DNA of 64,000 bases from Lactiplantibacillus mudanjiangensis. GTDB lineage: Bacteria; Bacillota; Bacilli; Lactobacillales; Lactobacillaceae. Location of the stretch: NCBI RefSeq assembly GCF_005405385.1, contig NZ_BJDY01000002.1:734039-798038 (forward strand), read 5' to 3'. Made by a program: the position numbers and the translations under genes. Shown here in pieces: positions 39,497 to 48,540 of the stretch; positions within the stretch are counted from its first letter, which is position 1, and every line of letters starts with the position of its first letter. The notes under the pieces are model-generated. The model had not been told where the DNA came from. It did no database searches and was given only the letters and a program-made list of their open reading frames with translations.

Positions 39497-39871
39497 TTAA
39501 GGACCAACTTTGGCCACAATGTAACTCACAAGCGCAATCAAATAGACTAAAATGGTAATTAAATCACAGGTACGCCAGTATAATCGAAAGAACCGTCCAT
39601 ACAAGATTTCACCACGCTGTAGGACTTCTAACACGGTGATACCGATGCCTAAAATCATCAACGACAACATCTCATACGGCACAATCGAACTTTCCGTTGC
39701 TTGCATCGTCAAAAAATGCGTAAAAATAATTAATAGTGGTGGCCAAACATCGATTACTAGCAAGCCCGCGGGCCAATGTTGTTTCAATAAACGGTGCGCC
39801 CCACTCATCACAAGTGTCACAATCACTAGTAAGCTTAATTGGCCAAGCCAATTCGTAAACAAGACCTGCAT
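39497..39871 (-). CDS. DUF3397 family membrane protein
   Basis: A 124-residue protein with four hydrophobic helices (WLGQLSLLVIVTLVMSG, WPPLLIIFTHFLTM, YEMLSLMILGIGITVLEVL and ITILVYLIALVSYIVA). I place it in DUF3397, a family of small membrane proteins commonly found before mraZ in lactobacilli; function unknown. ATG 39871 is chosen because GGAGG stands 6 bases upstream. It ends at its own terminator before the mraZ control region. Confidence 0.82.
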   Translation of the reverse strand: MQVLFTNWLGQLSLLVIVTLVMSGAHRLLKQHWPAGLLVIDVWPPLLIIFTHFLTMQATESSIVPYEMLSLMILGIGITVLEVLQRGEILYGRFFRLYWRTCDLITILVYLIALVSYIVAKVGP

Positions 39872-39979
39872 CGTATCCTCCAATCGCTTATCGCTATTAT
39901 TATAGGGATTCTTGCTAAACTTTTCAACGGGCCTTAACCGTTCTATAATAACTTAAACCACTTCATGGAGGATGCGCAA

Positions 39980-40936
39980 ATGTTACAAACTTATACGGCT
40001 ACCACTACTGGTCAACTCAAAATTGGTCGCCAAACAACCCAACAGCGCTGGTTAAACGTTGAACAACCAACCCAGGCTGAAATCGATCAATTAGTTCAGG
40101 AATTTAACTTTCCCCGTGATTACTTGACCGCCGTCTTAGATGATGACAGTGTCCCCAGAAGTGAACAGCTCGATCAAACAGTCAACGATCAAGCGGCCCT
40201 AATGGTCTTACAGTTTCCTAAATTAACAACTAGCGATTTAGGCTACTTGGAATATCAAGTTTATCCACTGGCCTTAATTTTAACGCCACATGCCGTCTTA
40301 ACGGTTAGCAATTATCCCGCAAGCTTTATTCATGATTTCATTATGGATCCCGTGGCCTCAAAATTGAGCTTAGACAATCACGAGGACTTTATTTTAACCA
40401 TCATGTGGTATATCGCTCACGCTTATATCACCGCACTGCATCAAATCACCGCCAAAACCAATCAACTTGAGCGCCATTTAACCCGGGCAACACGTAACGA
40501 AGAACTCTTTCGGATTATGGCTTATCAAAAATCATTGATTCGCTTTAATACCGCTCTAACTAAAAACGCTCCCGTTTTTCAGGCGGTAGCGGCTTCCAGT
40601 ACGCATTTTACGGCACCAAATCATCAAGCTTTAACCGATGATATTCAGTTAGAAAACCAACAAGCCATCACGATGACGGCCACGACTAATCAAATCTTAC
40701 AACAATACAGTCAATTAGTGGGAGCCGTTATTTCTAACAACTTGAATGATGTCATGAAAGTTTTAACCTCGTTAACTCTGATTTTAACGATTCCAACAAT
40801 TATTGGTGGGATTTACGGGATGAACGTTCATTTGCCTGGCGCCGAAATTGCACATGCTTTCAGTTGGATTATGTTTGGGACGATCGTGCTTTGTATTGGC
40901 TGCATTGAATATTTACGAAATCATGACTATTTCTAA
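39980..40936 (+). CDS. corA: CorA family magnesium transporter
   Basis: A 318-residue channel-type transporter for Mg2+ (or Co2+/Ni2+). A large cytoplasmic N-terminal domain with a long stalk helix (about residues 145-255) leads to two C-terminal transmembrane helices; the signature GMN is in GGIYGMNVHLPG between them. GGAGG stands 8-9 bases before ATG 39980; an in-frame ATG five codons upstream overlaps the site. It is divergent from DUF3397 and is followed by the small DUF4044 gene. Confidence 0.93.
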   Translation: MLQTYTATTTGQLKIGRQTTQQRWLNVEQPTQAEIDQLVQEFNFPRDYLTAVLDDDSVPRSEQLDQTVNDQAALMVLQFPKLTTSDLGYLEYQVYPLALILTPHAVLTVSNYPASFIHDFIMDPVASKLSLDNHEDFILTIMWYIAHAYITALHQITAKTNQLERHLTRATRNEELFRIMAYQKSLIRFNTALTKNAPVFQAVAASSTHFTAPNHQALTDDIQLENQQAITMTATTNQILQQYSQLVGAVISNNLNDVMKVLTSLTLILTIPTIIGGIYGMNVHLPGAEIAHAFSWIMFGTIVLCIGCIEYLRNHDYF

Positions 40937-41012
40937 ATAAGATTGAAAAAAAGCTGATTCCACGTTAAACTATGAAAGAATTACTTTGAAAAGTGTGGTG
41001 CAGATTAAACTA

Positions 41013-41135
41013 ATGAAAAAGAAAAAGTCACCGTTTCAGATTATCACGATGATCGTCATCTGGTTGATGATTATTTCAACTGTTGGCGCTTTGGTTTTAC
41101 AAGCCTTATCCGGTTTAGGTTTACTTGAATTTTAA
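41013..41135 (+). CDS. DUF4044 mini-protein (40 residues, one TM helix)
   Basis: A 40-residue protein, MKKKKSPFQIITMIVIWLMI continuing with a hydrophobic stretch to ALSGLGLLEF. The basic N-terminus and single hydrophobic helix match DUF4044, tiny membrane proteins of Lactobacillales. The ribosome-binding site is weak (GTGTGG), so translation is less certain than for larger genes. It lies between corA and the bidirectional terminator at 41162. Confidence 0.7.
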   Translation: MKKKKSPFQIITMIVIWLMIISTVGALVLQALSGLGLLEF

Positions 41136-41161
41136 CTTGGCAATCGTCCCTTGATTGCACT

Positions 41162-41197
41162 AAAAAGCACGACTCGCAAAAACGAGTCGTGCTTTTT
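41162..41197. terminator. Bidirectional terminator between DUF4044 gene and ftsK
   Basis: AAAAAGCACGACTCG and CGAGTCGTGCTTTTT form a perfect stem with A/T runs at both ends; usable from both strands. Confidence 0.92.
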
Positions 41198-41207
41198 ATG
41201 AGTAAAC

Positions 41208-43553
41208 CTATTCTGTTGGTGGTTCTTCTGCACTAGCTTGCCGATAAACCTTGCGTGGCTTGCTACCTTCAGATGGGCCAACAACACCACGCTCTTCCAT
41301 TTCATCAACAATCCGTGCCGCACGATTGTAACCAATCCGGAAACGACGTTGCAACATCGACACACTAGCCGATTGCTGTTCCGTCACTAATTCAACAGCT
41401 TCAGCGTAATACTCATCCTCACCGTCGCGTGGATCATCGCCACCACTCGTCTCATCATCTTTAACCAACATGGTATCATCATACTCAACCGTTTGTTGTG
41501 CTTTAATAAAGTTTACTACTTCTTCAACATCGTGATCAGAAATATACGCACCTTGCACCCGTAACGGCTTATTCATCCCCATTGGTTGATACAACATGTC
41601 CCCACGACCAAGTAACTTTTCAGCCCCATTACTATCAATAATGGTCCGCGAATCGGTCCCACTGGAAACGGCAAACGCCATCCGTGATGGCACGTTTGCT
41701 TTAATCAACCCGGTAATGACATCTACAGATGGGCGTTGCGTAGCCAAAATCATATGAATCCCGGCAGCCCGGGCCATTTGGCCTAACCGAATAATCGCAT
41801 CTTCAACTTCACTCGAGGTGACCATCATCAAATCAGCCAATTCATCAACAATCACCACAATATAAGGTAACGTTGGTCGATCTTGACCATCCGCCGCATT
41901 TTGTTGCCGAATCGCCTGATTATAGCCTTGCATGTTACGTTGCTTGGAATCAGCAAACAACTCATAGCGACGTTCCATTTCAGCCACCACTTTGTGTAAC
42001 GCTCGGGCGGCCTTTTTCGGTTCCGTCACGACCGGCGTTAATAAATGTGGAATCCCATTATAAACTCCTAATTCCACTTTCTTCGGATCAATCAACATGA
42101 ATTTCACTTGGCTTGGTTTAGTGTTCATCAGTAAGCCCGTGATCATCACATTAATCGCCACCGATTTCCCACTCCCCGTCGAACCAGCAATCAGTAAATG
42201 TGGCATTTTAGCTAAGTCAGCCGTCACTAGATTCCCAGAAACGTCACGACCGAGCGGTACGGCCAATGGTTTAGTTGGATGTGCCGGTTGGGCCTCAACA
42301 ATATCACGGAACGAGACCGTTGAAATTTGTTTATTCGGCACTTCAATCCCAATTAAAGATTTCCCAGGAATTGGGGCTTCAATCCGCAGATCTTTAGCTG
42401 CCAAAGCCAAGGCCAAGTCATCCGCTAAATTCACGACTTTACTGACCTTCACACCGACAGCCGGGTGTAACTCATACTTCGTCACTGAGGGGCCTAAGCT
42501 GACGTTTTTGACATCGACTTGCACTCCAAAACTAGCCAACGTTGTCTGTAATTTTTCAGAGTTAGCCTCAATCGTGGCGTATTCCGCACTTTGATCAGTT
42601 TTTGGAATCTTCGTCAACAATTCAGAAGTTGGTAACTGATAATCCGCGTCATCAGTCGTTTCATTCCCTTTAAATAAATCTATTTCCAAGCTACCTTGAA
42701 TCGGTGCTGGAGCTTCTTGTTCACTCGCAACCACAATTTTAGGTGCCGTAGCGCTGCTAGTCGGCTGAGGGGCTGCCGATGGAGTGACCGGCACTGCTGA
42801 ACTCGGCGTTGGTTCTGGCGTCGGTTTAGCCTCTGGTGCAGGCTCAGTTGAGGCCGCTTGATTTTCACGAACTTGACGATGGACTCGCCAACGGGCATAT
42901 TGAATGCGCGCATAATGTTGTAGGCGTTCACCGGCCGCCCGCAATTGTTGGCCCACTTTAATTAGCCAATTGCGAATGACTAAGACGGTTTGTCTAAATG
43001 GCAAATTAAACGCCACAAAAATCCCGGCAATAATTAAAATAATGGCAATCAAAATCGTGCCAAAGTTGGCCATCAATGGATAAGTGATGCTATAACCAGC
43101 CGCACCAGCTAAGCCCCCACCTAAATTAATTGAAATGCCACCTTTGGCAAAATCATTTTTAATTAAATTCCAAGTAATCGACCAAAATTCCGTGTGCCGA
43201 TTTAACTGGTTAAACATTGGAATTTCTAATAATAATAAATAACTGTATAAAATTAAGTTACCACCGGTCCACCAGCGCCAACCGATTCGTGGCCAACGTC
43301 CAAAAATCATGATGTAAATCATCACAATCAAGGTTAACCCGGCTAAAATCTGGTAAGCATTCCCGGCAACTAATCGAAAACATTCCGCAAAGAAATTGCC
43401 AATTAACCCCAGGTTTAACAACGCAAATACCGTGACTAAGACCCCGATTAGGCCAATCACGTTCCCCGTCATTTGATGTTGGGCTGCTGCTTTTGTCGGT
43501 CGCTTTTTACGAGCGGCTGGCTTTTTTTTAGTTGTTCGTCGCTTTTGCGCCAC
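41208..43553 (-). CDS. ftsK: DNA translocase FtsK/SpoIIIE
   Basis: A 781-residue DNA pump that clears chromosomes from the closing septum. A basic N-terminus is followed by four transmembrane helices (to about residue 190), a Pro/Ala/Ser-rich linker (about 235-285), the motor domain with Walker [16 protein letters not shown] and Walker [14 protein letters not shown], and a C-terminal winged-helix gamma domain ([24 protein letters not shown]) that reads KOPS-type sequences. The start is GTG at 43553 with AAAGGA about 10 bases upstream. Confidence 0.96.
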   Translation of the reverse strand: MAQKRRTTKKKPAARKKRPTKAAAQHQMTGNVIGLIGVLVTVFALLNLGLIGNFFAECFRLVAGNAYQILAGLTLIVMIYIMIFGRWPRIGWRWWTGGNLILYSYLLLLEIPMFNQLNRHTEFWSITWNLIKNDFAKGGISINLGGGLAGAAGYSITYPLMANFGTILIAIILIIAGIFVAFNLPFRQTVLVIRNWLIKVGQQLRAAGERLQHYARIQYARWRVHRQVRENQAASTEPAPEAKPTPEPTPSSAVPVTPSAAPQPTSSATAPKIVVASEQEAPAPIQGSLEIDLFKGNETTDDADYQLPTSELLTKIPKTDQSAEYATIEANSEKLQTTLASFGVQVDVKNVSLGPSVTKYELHPAVGVKVSKVVNLADDLALALAAKDLRIEAPIPGKSLIGIEVPNKQISTVSFRDIVEAQPAHPTKPLAVPLGRDVSGNLVTADLAKMPHLLIAGSTGSGKSVAINVMITGLLMNTKPSQVKFMLIDPKKVELGVYNGIPHLLTPVVTEPKKAARALHKVVAEMERRYELFADSKQRNMQGYNQAIRQQNAADGQDRPTLPYIVVIVDELADLMMVTSSEVEDAIIRLGQMARAAGIHMILATQRPSVDVITGLIKANVPSRMAFAVSSGTDSRTIIDSNGAEKLLGRGDMLYQPMGMNKPLRVQGAYISDHDVEEVVNFIKAQQTVEYDDTMLVKDDETSGGDDPRDGEDEYYAEAVELVTEQQSASVSMLQRRFRIGYNRAARIVDEMEERGVVGPSEGSKPRKVYRQASAEEPPTE

Positions 43554-43632
43554 GCGTTAATCGTCCTTTCTAATCTAAAGCTACTGCTCTTATTGTACCA
43601 AACCCACGTTCGGATATGAACCGATTTCCATG

Positions 43633-43667
43633 AAAAAAGAACGCCCGCTTAATTATTGCGACCGTCC
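43633..43667 (-). terminator. Probable terminator of trmL
   Basis: On the minus strand an imperfect stem (GGACGGTCGC with GCGGGCGTTC, with mismatches) is followed by six T, just after the trmL stop. Confidence 0.5.
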
Positions 43668-43674
43668 TTTCGAC

Positions 43675-44187
43675 TTATTTCAATTTATCATTTTCGTAGT
43701 GATGCGACCGTTCCAAGCTCAAGAAGTTTTGTTGACGCAACGCTTCATAAATCACAATAGCAGCGGAGTTCGACAAGTTCAACGCCCGAATGTGAGAATC
43801 ATCTTGTGGAATTCGAATGGCCTTTTCTGGATATTGCCGCATGAATGGTTCTGGCAACCCAGTCGTTTCCTTACCAAATAAGAAATAATGATCCTTACTG
43901 GTATCACTATAATCCACATCACTATAGTCATGTTCGGCGAATTTTGAGACTAAGTATAAGTTGTTTAAATCTGGAATGCTTTCCAAGAAAGCGGGTAAAT
44001 CTGCATGATACGTGATATCAACGCTGTCCCAATAATCCAAGCCGGCACGTTTTAAATGCTTATCATCAATCTTAAAACCCAATGGTTCGATTAAATGCAA
44101 GGCCGTATCTGTACCGGCACAAGTCCGAGCGATATTCCCGGTATTCGCTGGCATCAATGGTTCAAATAACGCAATATGATTTGTCAA
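43675..44187 (-). CDS. trmL: tRNA (cytidine/uridine-2'-O-)-methyltransferase TrmL
   Basis: A 170-residue SPOUT-fold enzyme that 2'-O-methylates the wobble nucleotide of tRNA-Leu species. Diagnostic segments are LFEPLMPANTGNIARTCAGT at the N-terminus, HLIEPLGF, LFGKETTGLPE and the knot motif RIPQDDSHIRALNLSNSAAI. The start codon is TTG at 44187 with AGAGGAAA 5-8 bases upstream. Transcribed toward ftsK. Confidence 0.93.
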   Translation of the reverse strand: MTNHIALFEPLMPANTGNIARTCAGTDTALHLIEPLGFKIDDKHLKRAGLDYWDSVDITYHADLPAFLESIPDLNNLYLVSKFAEHDYSDVDYSDTSKDHYFLFGKETTGLPEPFMRQYPEKAIRIPQDDSHIRALNLSNSAAIVIYEALRQQNFLSLERSHHYENDKLK

Positions 44188-44350
44188 AATGATTTCCTCT
44201 TAACTCTAGTAATATTAAGCTCTATCATACCATGTCCATGGTCTCGCGCCCAGTTTTTCACTAGCCGCGACAAAATAGTCGCACGCTTACAAAACTTTCA
44301 TTATACTGATCATGCTTGATTAGATTAATTATTTTTAGGAGGAAACGTTC

Positions 44351-45001
44351 ATGAAAATTTTAATTATTGGCGCCACTGGCATGGCCGGTTCAGCAATTAC
44401 CGCGGCTGCATTAGCCAACGGTCACACGGTAACTGCTTTAAGTCGATCAGCAGAAAAGTTAGCTCAATTGCCCGATCACACTAATTTAACTCGCATGGCT
44501 AAAGATGCTTTTTCGTTAACGGCGACTGATTTAGCAGCCGTTGATGTGGTGGTCGATGCCATGGCGACCCCACCCGCTCAAGCTTATTTACATGTCGACC
44601 TAGCAACCAAATTAGTTGCTGAGGTCCGAACCAAAACGAGCCCACGCTTAGTCTTCATCTTAGGCGCCGGCAGTTTGCACACAGGCGCTGATCATCACCT
44701 GCTCGTTGAAGATATTGCCGCTGATCCAGCCAATGCCGGCTTCTTAGCCATTCCACAAAATCAATTAAAAGAATTAACCTTCTTACAAACCGTTGACAAC
44801 GTTGATTGGGTGGGCATTTCACCCGCCGCCGATTTTCATGCCGGACCAGCCACTACGGCATTAACCGGTACCGACGACCTCCTTGTCAACGCCGCTGGTC
44901 AATCCGTCACTACCGCTGGAACCATGGCACAGGCTGTCTTAGCTGAAATTGAACAGCCGGCTCACCATCAAATGCGATTCACCGTAGCTAACGCTGACTA
45001 A
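44351..45001 (+). CDS. NAD(P)-binding atypical short-chain dehydrogenase-like protein
   Basis: A 216-residue Rossmann-fold protein of the NAD(P)H-binding, YwnB/NmrA-like group. The dinucleotide loop is IIGATGMAGSAI (residues 5-16) and GHTVTALSRSAEKL gives the NADP-binding arginine. A canonical Tyr-x-x-x-Lys pair is not evident, so it may be a sensor or reductase of unknown substrate. AGGAGG precedes the ATG by about 8 bases. Single gene between trmL and brnQ. Confidence 0.82.
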   Translation: MKILIIGATGMAGSAITAAALANGHTVTALSRSAEKLAQLPDHTNLTRMAKDAFSLTATDLAAVDVVVDAMATPPAQAYLHVDLATKLVAEVRTKTSPRLVFILGAGSLHTGADHHLLVEDIAADPANAGFLAIPQNQLKELTFLQTVDNVDWVGISPAADFHAGPATTALTGTDDLLVNAAGQSVTTAGTMAQAVLAEIEQPAHHQMRFTVANAD

Positions 45002-45086
45002 CGACTTATCATAACCTTTTAATTTTTCCCCCACTAAAACATGCTATGCTGATTAGCAAGCGTACTTTTAGAGGGGGAATTTTTTG

Positions 45087-46430
45087 ATGAAAACCCGCTT
45101 ATCGGGACGAGAAACTTTATTTATCGGGGCCATGCTCTTTGGGCTATTCTTTGGTGCTGGTAACTTAATCTTTCCCATTTACTTAGGACAACAAGCAGGC
45201 CACCAGGTTGGCTGGGCCATTGTTGGCTTGCTGATCACTGGGATTGGCTTACCCTTGCTCGGTGTCATGGGGATTGGCCTCACTCGTAGTAATGGGGTCT
45301 TCGACTTAGCAACTAAAGTCAGTCGACCTTATGCCTATGGCTTTACGATTATGCTATATTTCACTTTAGGCCCACTGTTTGCGATGCCACGCTTAGCCAC
45401 CACGGCATTTCAAATCGGACTAACCCCATTCATTTCATCGGCTCAGCAACCGATGGTACTACTGCTATTTTCGCTCCTTTTTTTCGGCGTGACGTGGTGG
45501 TTGGCACGCAATCCAGGCAAATTAATGACCTATGTTGGTAAATGGCTGACCCCGATTTTTCTAATTTTATTGGGTAGCCTCTTGGTCGTTGCTCTGATTA
45601 AACCACTAGGTGGCCTGCATGGTACTGCCCACGGGGCTTATGCCACTGCCCCACTACTCACCGGTTTTACGGAGGGGTACAACACGATGGATGCACTCGC
45701 CTCCTTGGCCTTTGGTATTGTCGTTGTTGATGCCATTAAAGGCTTAGGGGTCAAAGAACCTGCTCAGATTGCCAAAGACACCATCAAGGCCGGGATTATT
45801 AGTGTGAGTTTAATGGGGTTGATCTACGCATTACTCGCAATTGTCGGCACCATGAGTCGGGGTCAATTACCGCTAGCGTCAAACGGCGGGATCACCTTAG
45901 CTCAAATCGCAAAGACGTATTTTGGCGCTTTTGGTAACTTATTACTGGCGCTAATCGTGATCATTGCTTGTCTAAAAACTGCGGTTGGCCTGACCTCGGC
46001 GTTTGGTGATACCTTGCATGAGATGATGCCCAAATTGCCTTATCAAGGTCTCATCGTAGTTGCTTGTGTAATTCCGGCCGTTTTGGCCAATGTCGGCTTA
46101 ACCCAATTAATTGCTTATTCCACACCAGTGCTAATGACACTTTACCCGCTGGCCATCGTTTTGATTTTACTCGCCAGCTTATCACCATGGTTAGGAACGT
46201 CACGCTGGTTATTTGCCATGACAACCGCTTGGACGATGATCCCAGCCCTGCTTGCTGGTGTTGCCGCCATGCCAAGTGCTTGGACGCAAGCCGCTTGGCT
46301 ACAAACGTTGCAACACCTCAATAACCAGCTACCATTAGCATCATTAGGTCTCGGCTGGACGATCCCCGCATTATTCGGTTTGATGTTCGGTTTCATCGGT
46401 CAAACTTGGGCCCGCCACCGTATGCACTGA
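45087..46430 (+). CDS. brnQ: Branched-chain amino acid transporter BrnQ
   Basis: A 447-residue cation-coupled carrier for leucine, isoleucine and valine with about twelve transmembrane helices. The N-terminal LFGLFFGAGNLIFPIYLGQQAG and the LTGFTEGYNTMDALASLAFG block are characteristic of the LIVCS family. ATG 45087 is chosen because GAGGGGG lies 9 bases upstream; a TTG directly before it is in frame. A strong bidirectional-type terminator follows at 46458. Confidence 0.94.
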   Translation: MKTRLSGRETLFIGAMLFGLFFGAGNLIFPIYLGQQAGHQVGWAIVGLLITGIGLPLLGVMGIGLTRSNGVFDLATKVSRPYAYGFTIMLYFTLGPLFAMPRLATTAFQIGLTPFISSAQQPMVLLLFSLLFFGVTWWLARNPGKLMTYVGKWLTPIFLILLGSLLVVALIKPLGGLHGTAHGAYATAPLLTGFTEGYNTMDALASLAFGIVVVDAIKGLGVKEPAQIAKDTIKAGIISVSLMGLIYALLAIVGTMSRGQLPLASNGGITLAQIAKTYFGAFGNLLLALIVIIACLKTAVGLTSAFGDTLHEMMPKLPYQGLIVVACVIPAVLANVGLTQLIAYSTPVLMTLYPLAIVLILLASLSPWLGTSRWLFAMTTAWTMIPALLAGVAAMPSAWTQAAWLQTLQHLNNQLPLASLGLGWTIPALFGLMFGFIGQTWARHRMH

Positions 46431-46457
46431 CTTTTCATTCGGTTTCATTTAAAAAAT

Positions 46458-46505
46458 AACGACCGCTAATCACCTCACATCAAGAGGACATTAGCGGTCG
46501 TTTTT
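46458..46505. terminator. Terminator of brnQ
   Basis: AACGACCGCTAAT pairs with ATTAGCGGTCGTT around a 19-base loop, followed by a T run on the plus strand and flanked by A/T on the other side as well. Confidence 0.88.
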
Positions 46506-46512
46506 AGACAAC

Positions 46513-46557
46513 AAAAAAACGTAGTATTTCGGTGTGGGCACGGCGAAACGCTACGTT
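46513..46557 (-). terminator. Terminator downstream of rlmA
   Basis: On the minus strand AACGTAG and CTACGTT, extended by TTTCG/CGAAA, enclose a CCGTGCCCACAC-type loop and are followed by seven T. It lies 115 bases beyond the rlmA stop. Confidence 0.8.
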
Positions 46558-46672
46558 AATGAAGTACAACTCGGTAGTCACCAACGTGCTAAGACGATGT
46601 TAACTACCAAACGATTTCTCACAGGTAATCTTAACACCGCGGTTATAATCATGCAAGCACCCGTGCTGACTT
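46558..46672 (-). other. Structured 3' region or possible small RNA behind rlmA
   Basis: 115 bases between the rlmA stop and its terminator, with a GGTAGT/ACTACC pairing (46573-46578 with 46613-46618) and other short stems such as GCACGG/CCGTGC across the region. No frame is coding. It may be a 3' untranslated region or a small RNA; the sequence alone does not decide. Confidence 0.3.
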
Positions 46673-47524
46673 TTACATGGTCACAGTTAACAAACTAACG
46701 TCAATTGTAATTTTAGCTAAACCTTCAATTCGCGCTTGAGCTAGACGTTCCGCCGTAGCACCCCAATGCAATGGCGTCATCACCATCAAATCATTGAAAT
46801 CCACTGTACTGAGGTCAAACTCATACTGAATCCGTCGTTGCTCGGCTTGTGGATAGTGTTGACTAAATAAGTCCAACACCTTTTGGTTATCATATTGATA
46901 TTGCCGCGCCGTTGGTTCAAATAACAAGTGGCGCAATTCCACTAAATAGTTGGCATTGGGCACGACCTTTAACAATTGACCACCCGGGGCTAACACCCGT
47001 TCAAACTCTTGATAAGCTGATGGTGAAAAAACATCCATAATCGCGGTAAACGCATTGTTAGTAAAAGGTAGCTGTGCTAAATCAGCGACACAATAATAAG
47101 CTGGTGACACTAACTGTGTGGCCAAATTAACACCGTCTTTACTAATATCAAAGCCAATCCCGACATCTTTTGGTTGTTGATGTAACGTCAATAAATCGGC
47201 TAATGGTGTGCCTTCTCCACTACCAATATCCAAAATTCGCTGCGGTTGCGCTGGCAATTGTTCATTAATTGCGGTCACAATCGGTTTGAAAAATCCCGCT
47301 TGTAAAATCCGCCGCCGAGCAGCTAACATCGCTGCGTCATATTCGCTTTGTACTTGATGCGTTAAGAAATAAAGGGTCCCCTTTTTAGAAAAGTCAAGCT
47401 GATGACCATTGGGACACTTGAGGGTATGGTCTTCGACAGCCGCATAGGGCATGTCACAAACTAAACACTTAAATAATGCTAAATGACGTTGGACAAACTG
47501 ACTGCCCTGATCAATTTTCTTCAC
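46673..47524 (-). CDS. rlmA: 23S rRNA (guanine-N1)-methyltransferase RlmA
   Basis: A 283-residue SAM-dependent enzyme that methylates a guanine in helix 35 of 23S rRNA (G745/G748 type). The N-terminal zinc finger is KCLVCDMPYAAVEDHTLKCPNGH and the SAM loop is ILDIGSGEGTPLADL. The GTG at 47524 is chosen because AGAGG lies 9 bases upstream; an in-frame TTG at 47533 abuts the site. In some Gram-positive bacteria the RlmA(II) branch contributes to tylosin resistance; which branch this is cannot be told here. Confidence 0.93.
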   Translation of the reverse strand: MKKIDQGSQFVQRHLALFKCLVCDMPYAAVEDHTLKCPNGHQLDFSKKGTLYFLTHQVQSEYDAAMLAARRRILQAGFFKPIVTAINEQLPAQPQRILDIGSGEGTPLADLLTLHQQPKDVGIGFDISKDGVNLATQLVSPAYYCVADLAQLPFTNNAFTAIMDVFSPSAYQEFERVLAPGGQLLKVVPNANYLVELRHLLFEPTARQYQYDNQKVLDLFSQHYPQAEQRRIQYEFDLSTVDFNDLMVMTPLHWGATAERLAQARIEGLAKITIDVSLLTVTM

Positions 47525-47587
47525 GATTTTCAACCTCTGATTTTAAAATAGTGTTTTAATCATACCACATTTGAACAATCGCGAACA

Positions 47588-47608
47588 AAATAGTAGCGAT
47601 TACGATTT
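47588..47608. promoter_or_regulatory. Candidate Zur box upstream of rpsN
   Basis: A 10-1-10 inverted repeat: half-sites AAATAGTAGC and ATTACGATTT around a central G. The right half equals the Bacillus Zur consensus half (ATTACGATTT) and the left half matches 7 of 10 positions. It lies 104 bases before the zinc-independent S14 gene, a classic Zur target in Bacillus. Seen in sequence; regulator assignment is inference. Confidence 0.5.
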
Positions 47609-47711
47609 GAGTATGGTAATTTATAAGACGTTCTAAAAAACACATTGAAGTCATTTAAAAATTTGTGGCACGAATTGCAAGTCTACTTACATTGTAAAGG
47701 AGCCCAAATTA

Positions 47712-47981
47712 ATGGCTAAGAAATCAAAAATTGCTAAAGAACGGCGCATTGAAGCGACCGTTGCCCGTTATGCTGCCAAGCGTGCTGAATTAAAAGCCGC
47801 TGGTGATTACGCTGGGTTAGCTCAGTTACCACGGAACGCATCACCCGTTCGCATCCATCGCCGCGACCATCTTGATGGCCGGCCGCACGCTTACTTACGT
47901 AAGTTTGGCATGTCACGGTTAAACTTCCGTCGCTTAGCACACGCTGGTCAAATTCCAGGTGTTCGTAAAGCTAGCTGGTAA
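47712..47981 (+). CDS. rpsN: 30S ribosomal protein S14, zinc-independent paralogue
   Basis: An 89-residue S14 ([20 protein letters not shown]) without the CxxC pairs of the short zinc-ribbon form, so it does not need zinc. In Bacillus this alternative S14 (YhzA) replaces the zinc form under zinc starvation and is repressed by Zur. Being outside the S10/spc operon fits such a paralogue. AAAGGAG stands 9 bases before the ATG, and a Zur-like palindrome lies upstream. Confidence 0.95.
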   Translation: MAKKSKIAKERRIEATVARYAAKRAELKAAGDYAGLAQLPRNASPVRIHRRDHLDGRPHAYLRKFGMSRLNFRRLAHAGQIPGVRKASW

Positions 47982-47994
47982 ATTTAATACCGAT

Positions 47995-48033
47995 AAAAAT
48001 GGTTCGCAAACAACGCGTTTGCGAACCATTTTT
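47995..48033. terminator. Bidirectional terminator of rpsN
   Basis: AAAATGGTTCGCAAAC and GTTTGCGAACCATTTT form a perfect stem with a five-base loop. Confidence 0.93.
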
Positions 48034-48051
48034 AGATATCTATGCAATTTC

Positions 48052-48540
48052 CAAAGATTGAACATTATATTTTTATGACAAGTGTTCAACAGCCGAAATT
48101 AGTCACACTTGCCGCCTGTCGTTCGCCCACATTGAGCCGGGACGCTGTGGGCGGACCGGTTCAGCCAAAAACCGCGTTTCAAAAGCGCCGAGCTCTAAGC
48201 GATAAATCGCTAAGAGCTCCCACGGCTGGGCTCAAGGTGGACTCACTTTCGGCTATAATGGTGCGTGATTACCTGCTTCAATTGTTAGCTGCGAACTAAC
48301 CGGAGTCAGTCAGTGATGGCACTGGCCGTGCAAACATCGTTAGTCCGGTGATTGTCCCGGGCTTTACGATGTGGACAACTTTTAAGACTAGCGGTTTAGG
48401 CTAGGCTTAAAAGCGAGGTGGAAGCCCGATCTTTGGCTGGAGCCGGTCCCCACAGCCGGCAGAATCACTGACTGGCGTAGGTGACCAATTTAACATCGCT
48501 TAAGTCAATTCTGGCAAAGCTTTTACCGTCATATTTATCT
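48052..48540. repeat. Structured intergenic repeat, copy R4 (both modules)
   Basis: The most complete plus-oriented copy, about 489 bp. The left end (AAGATTGAAC) resembles the terminal repeat of R2 and R3. Module 1: CGCCCACA/TGTGGGCG hairpin, then the hairpin 48190-48219 (GAGCTC...GAGCTC). Module 2 (48305-48476) is closed by a 13-bp outer stem (GTCAGTCAGTGAT with ATCACTGACTGGC) and holds hairpins 48334-48372 (ACATCGT...ACGATGT) and 48379-48413 (CTTTTAAG...CTTAAAAG), giving a branched fold. The right end runs into the AI-2E exporter gene, whose last codons and stop (48535) lie inside the element homology. A 77-codon frame within it looks spurious. Confidence 0.87.

Noticed and set aside
42097..42594. 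165-codon frame antisense to ftsK
   Set aside because: Shadow frame of a highly conserved gene; no ribosome-binding site and no recognisable product.
48042..48299. 85-codon plus-strand frame starting MQFPKIEHYIFM
   Set aside because: It lies inside repeat R4, has no ribosome-binding site, and the other copies do not keep the frame open with a related product.
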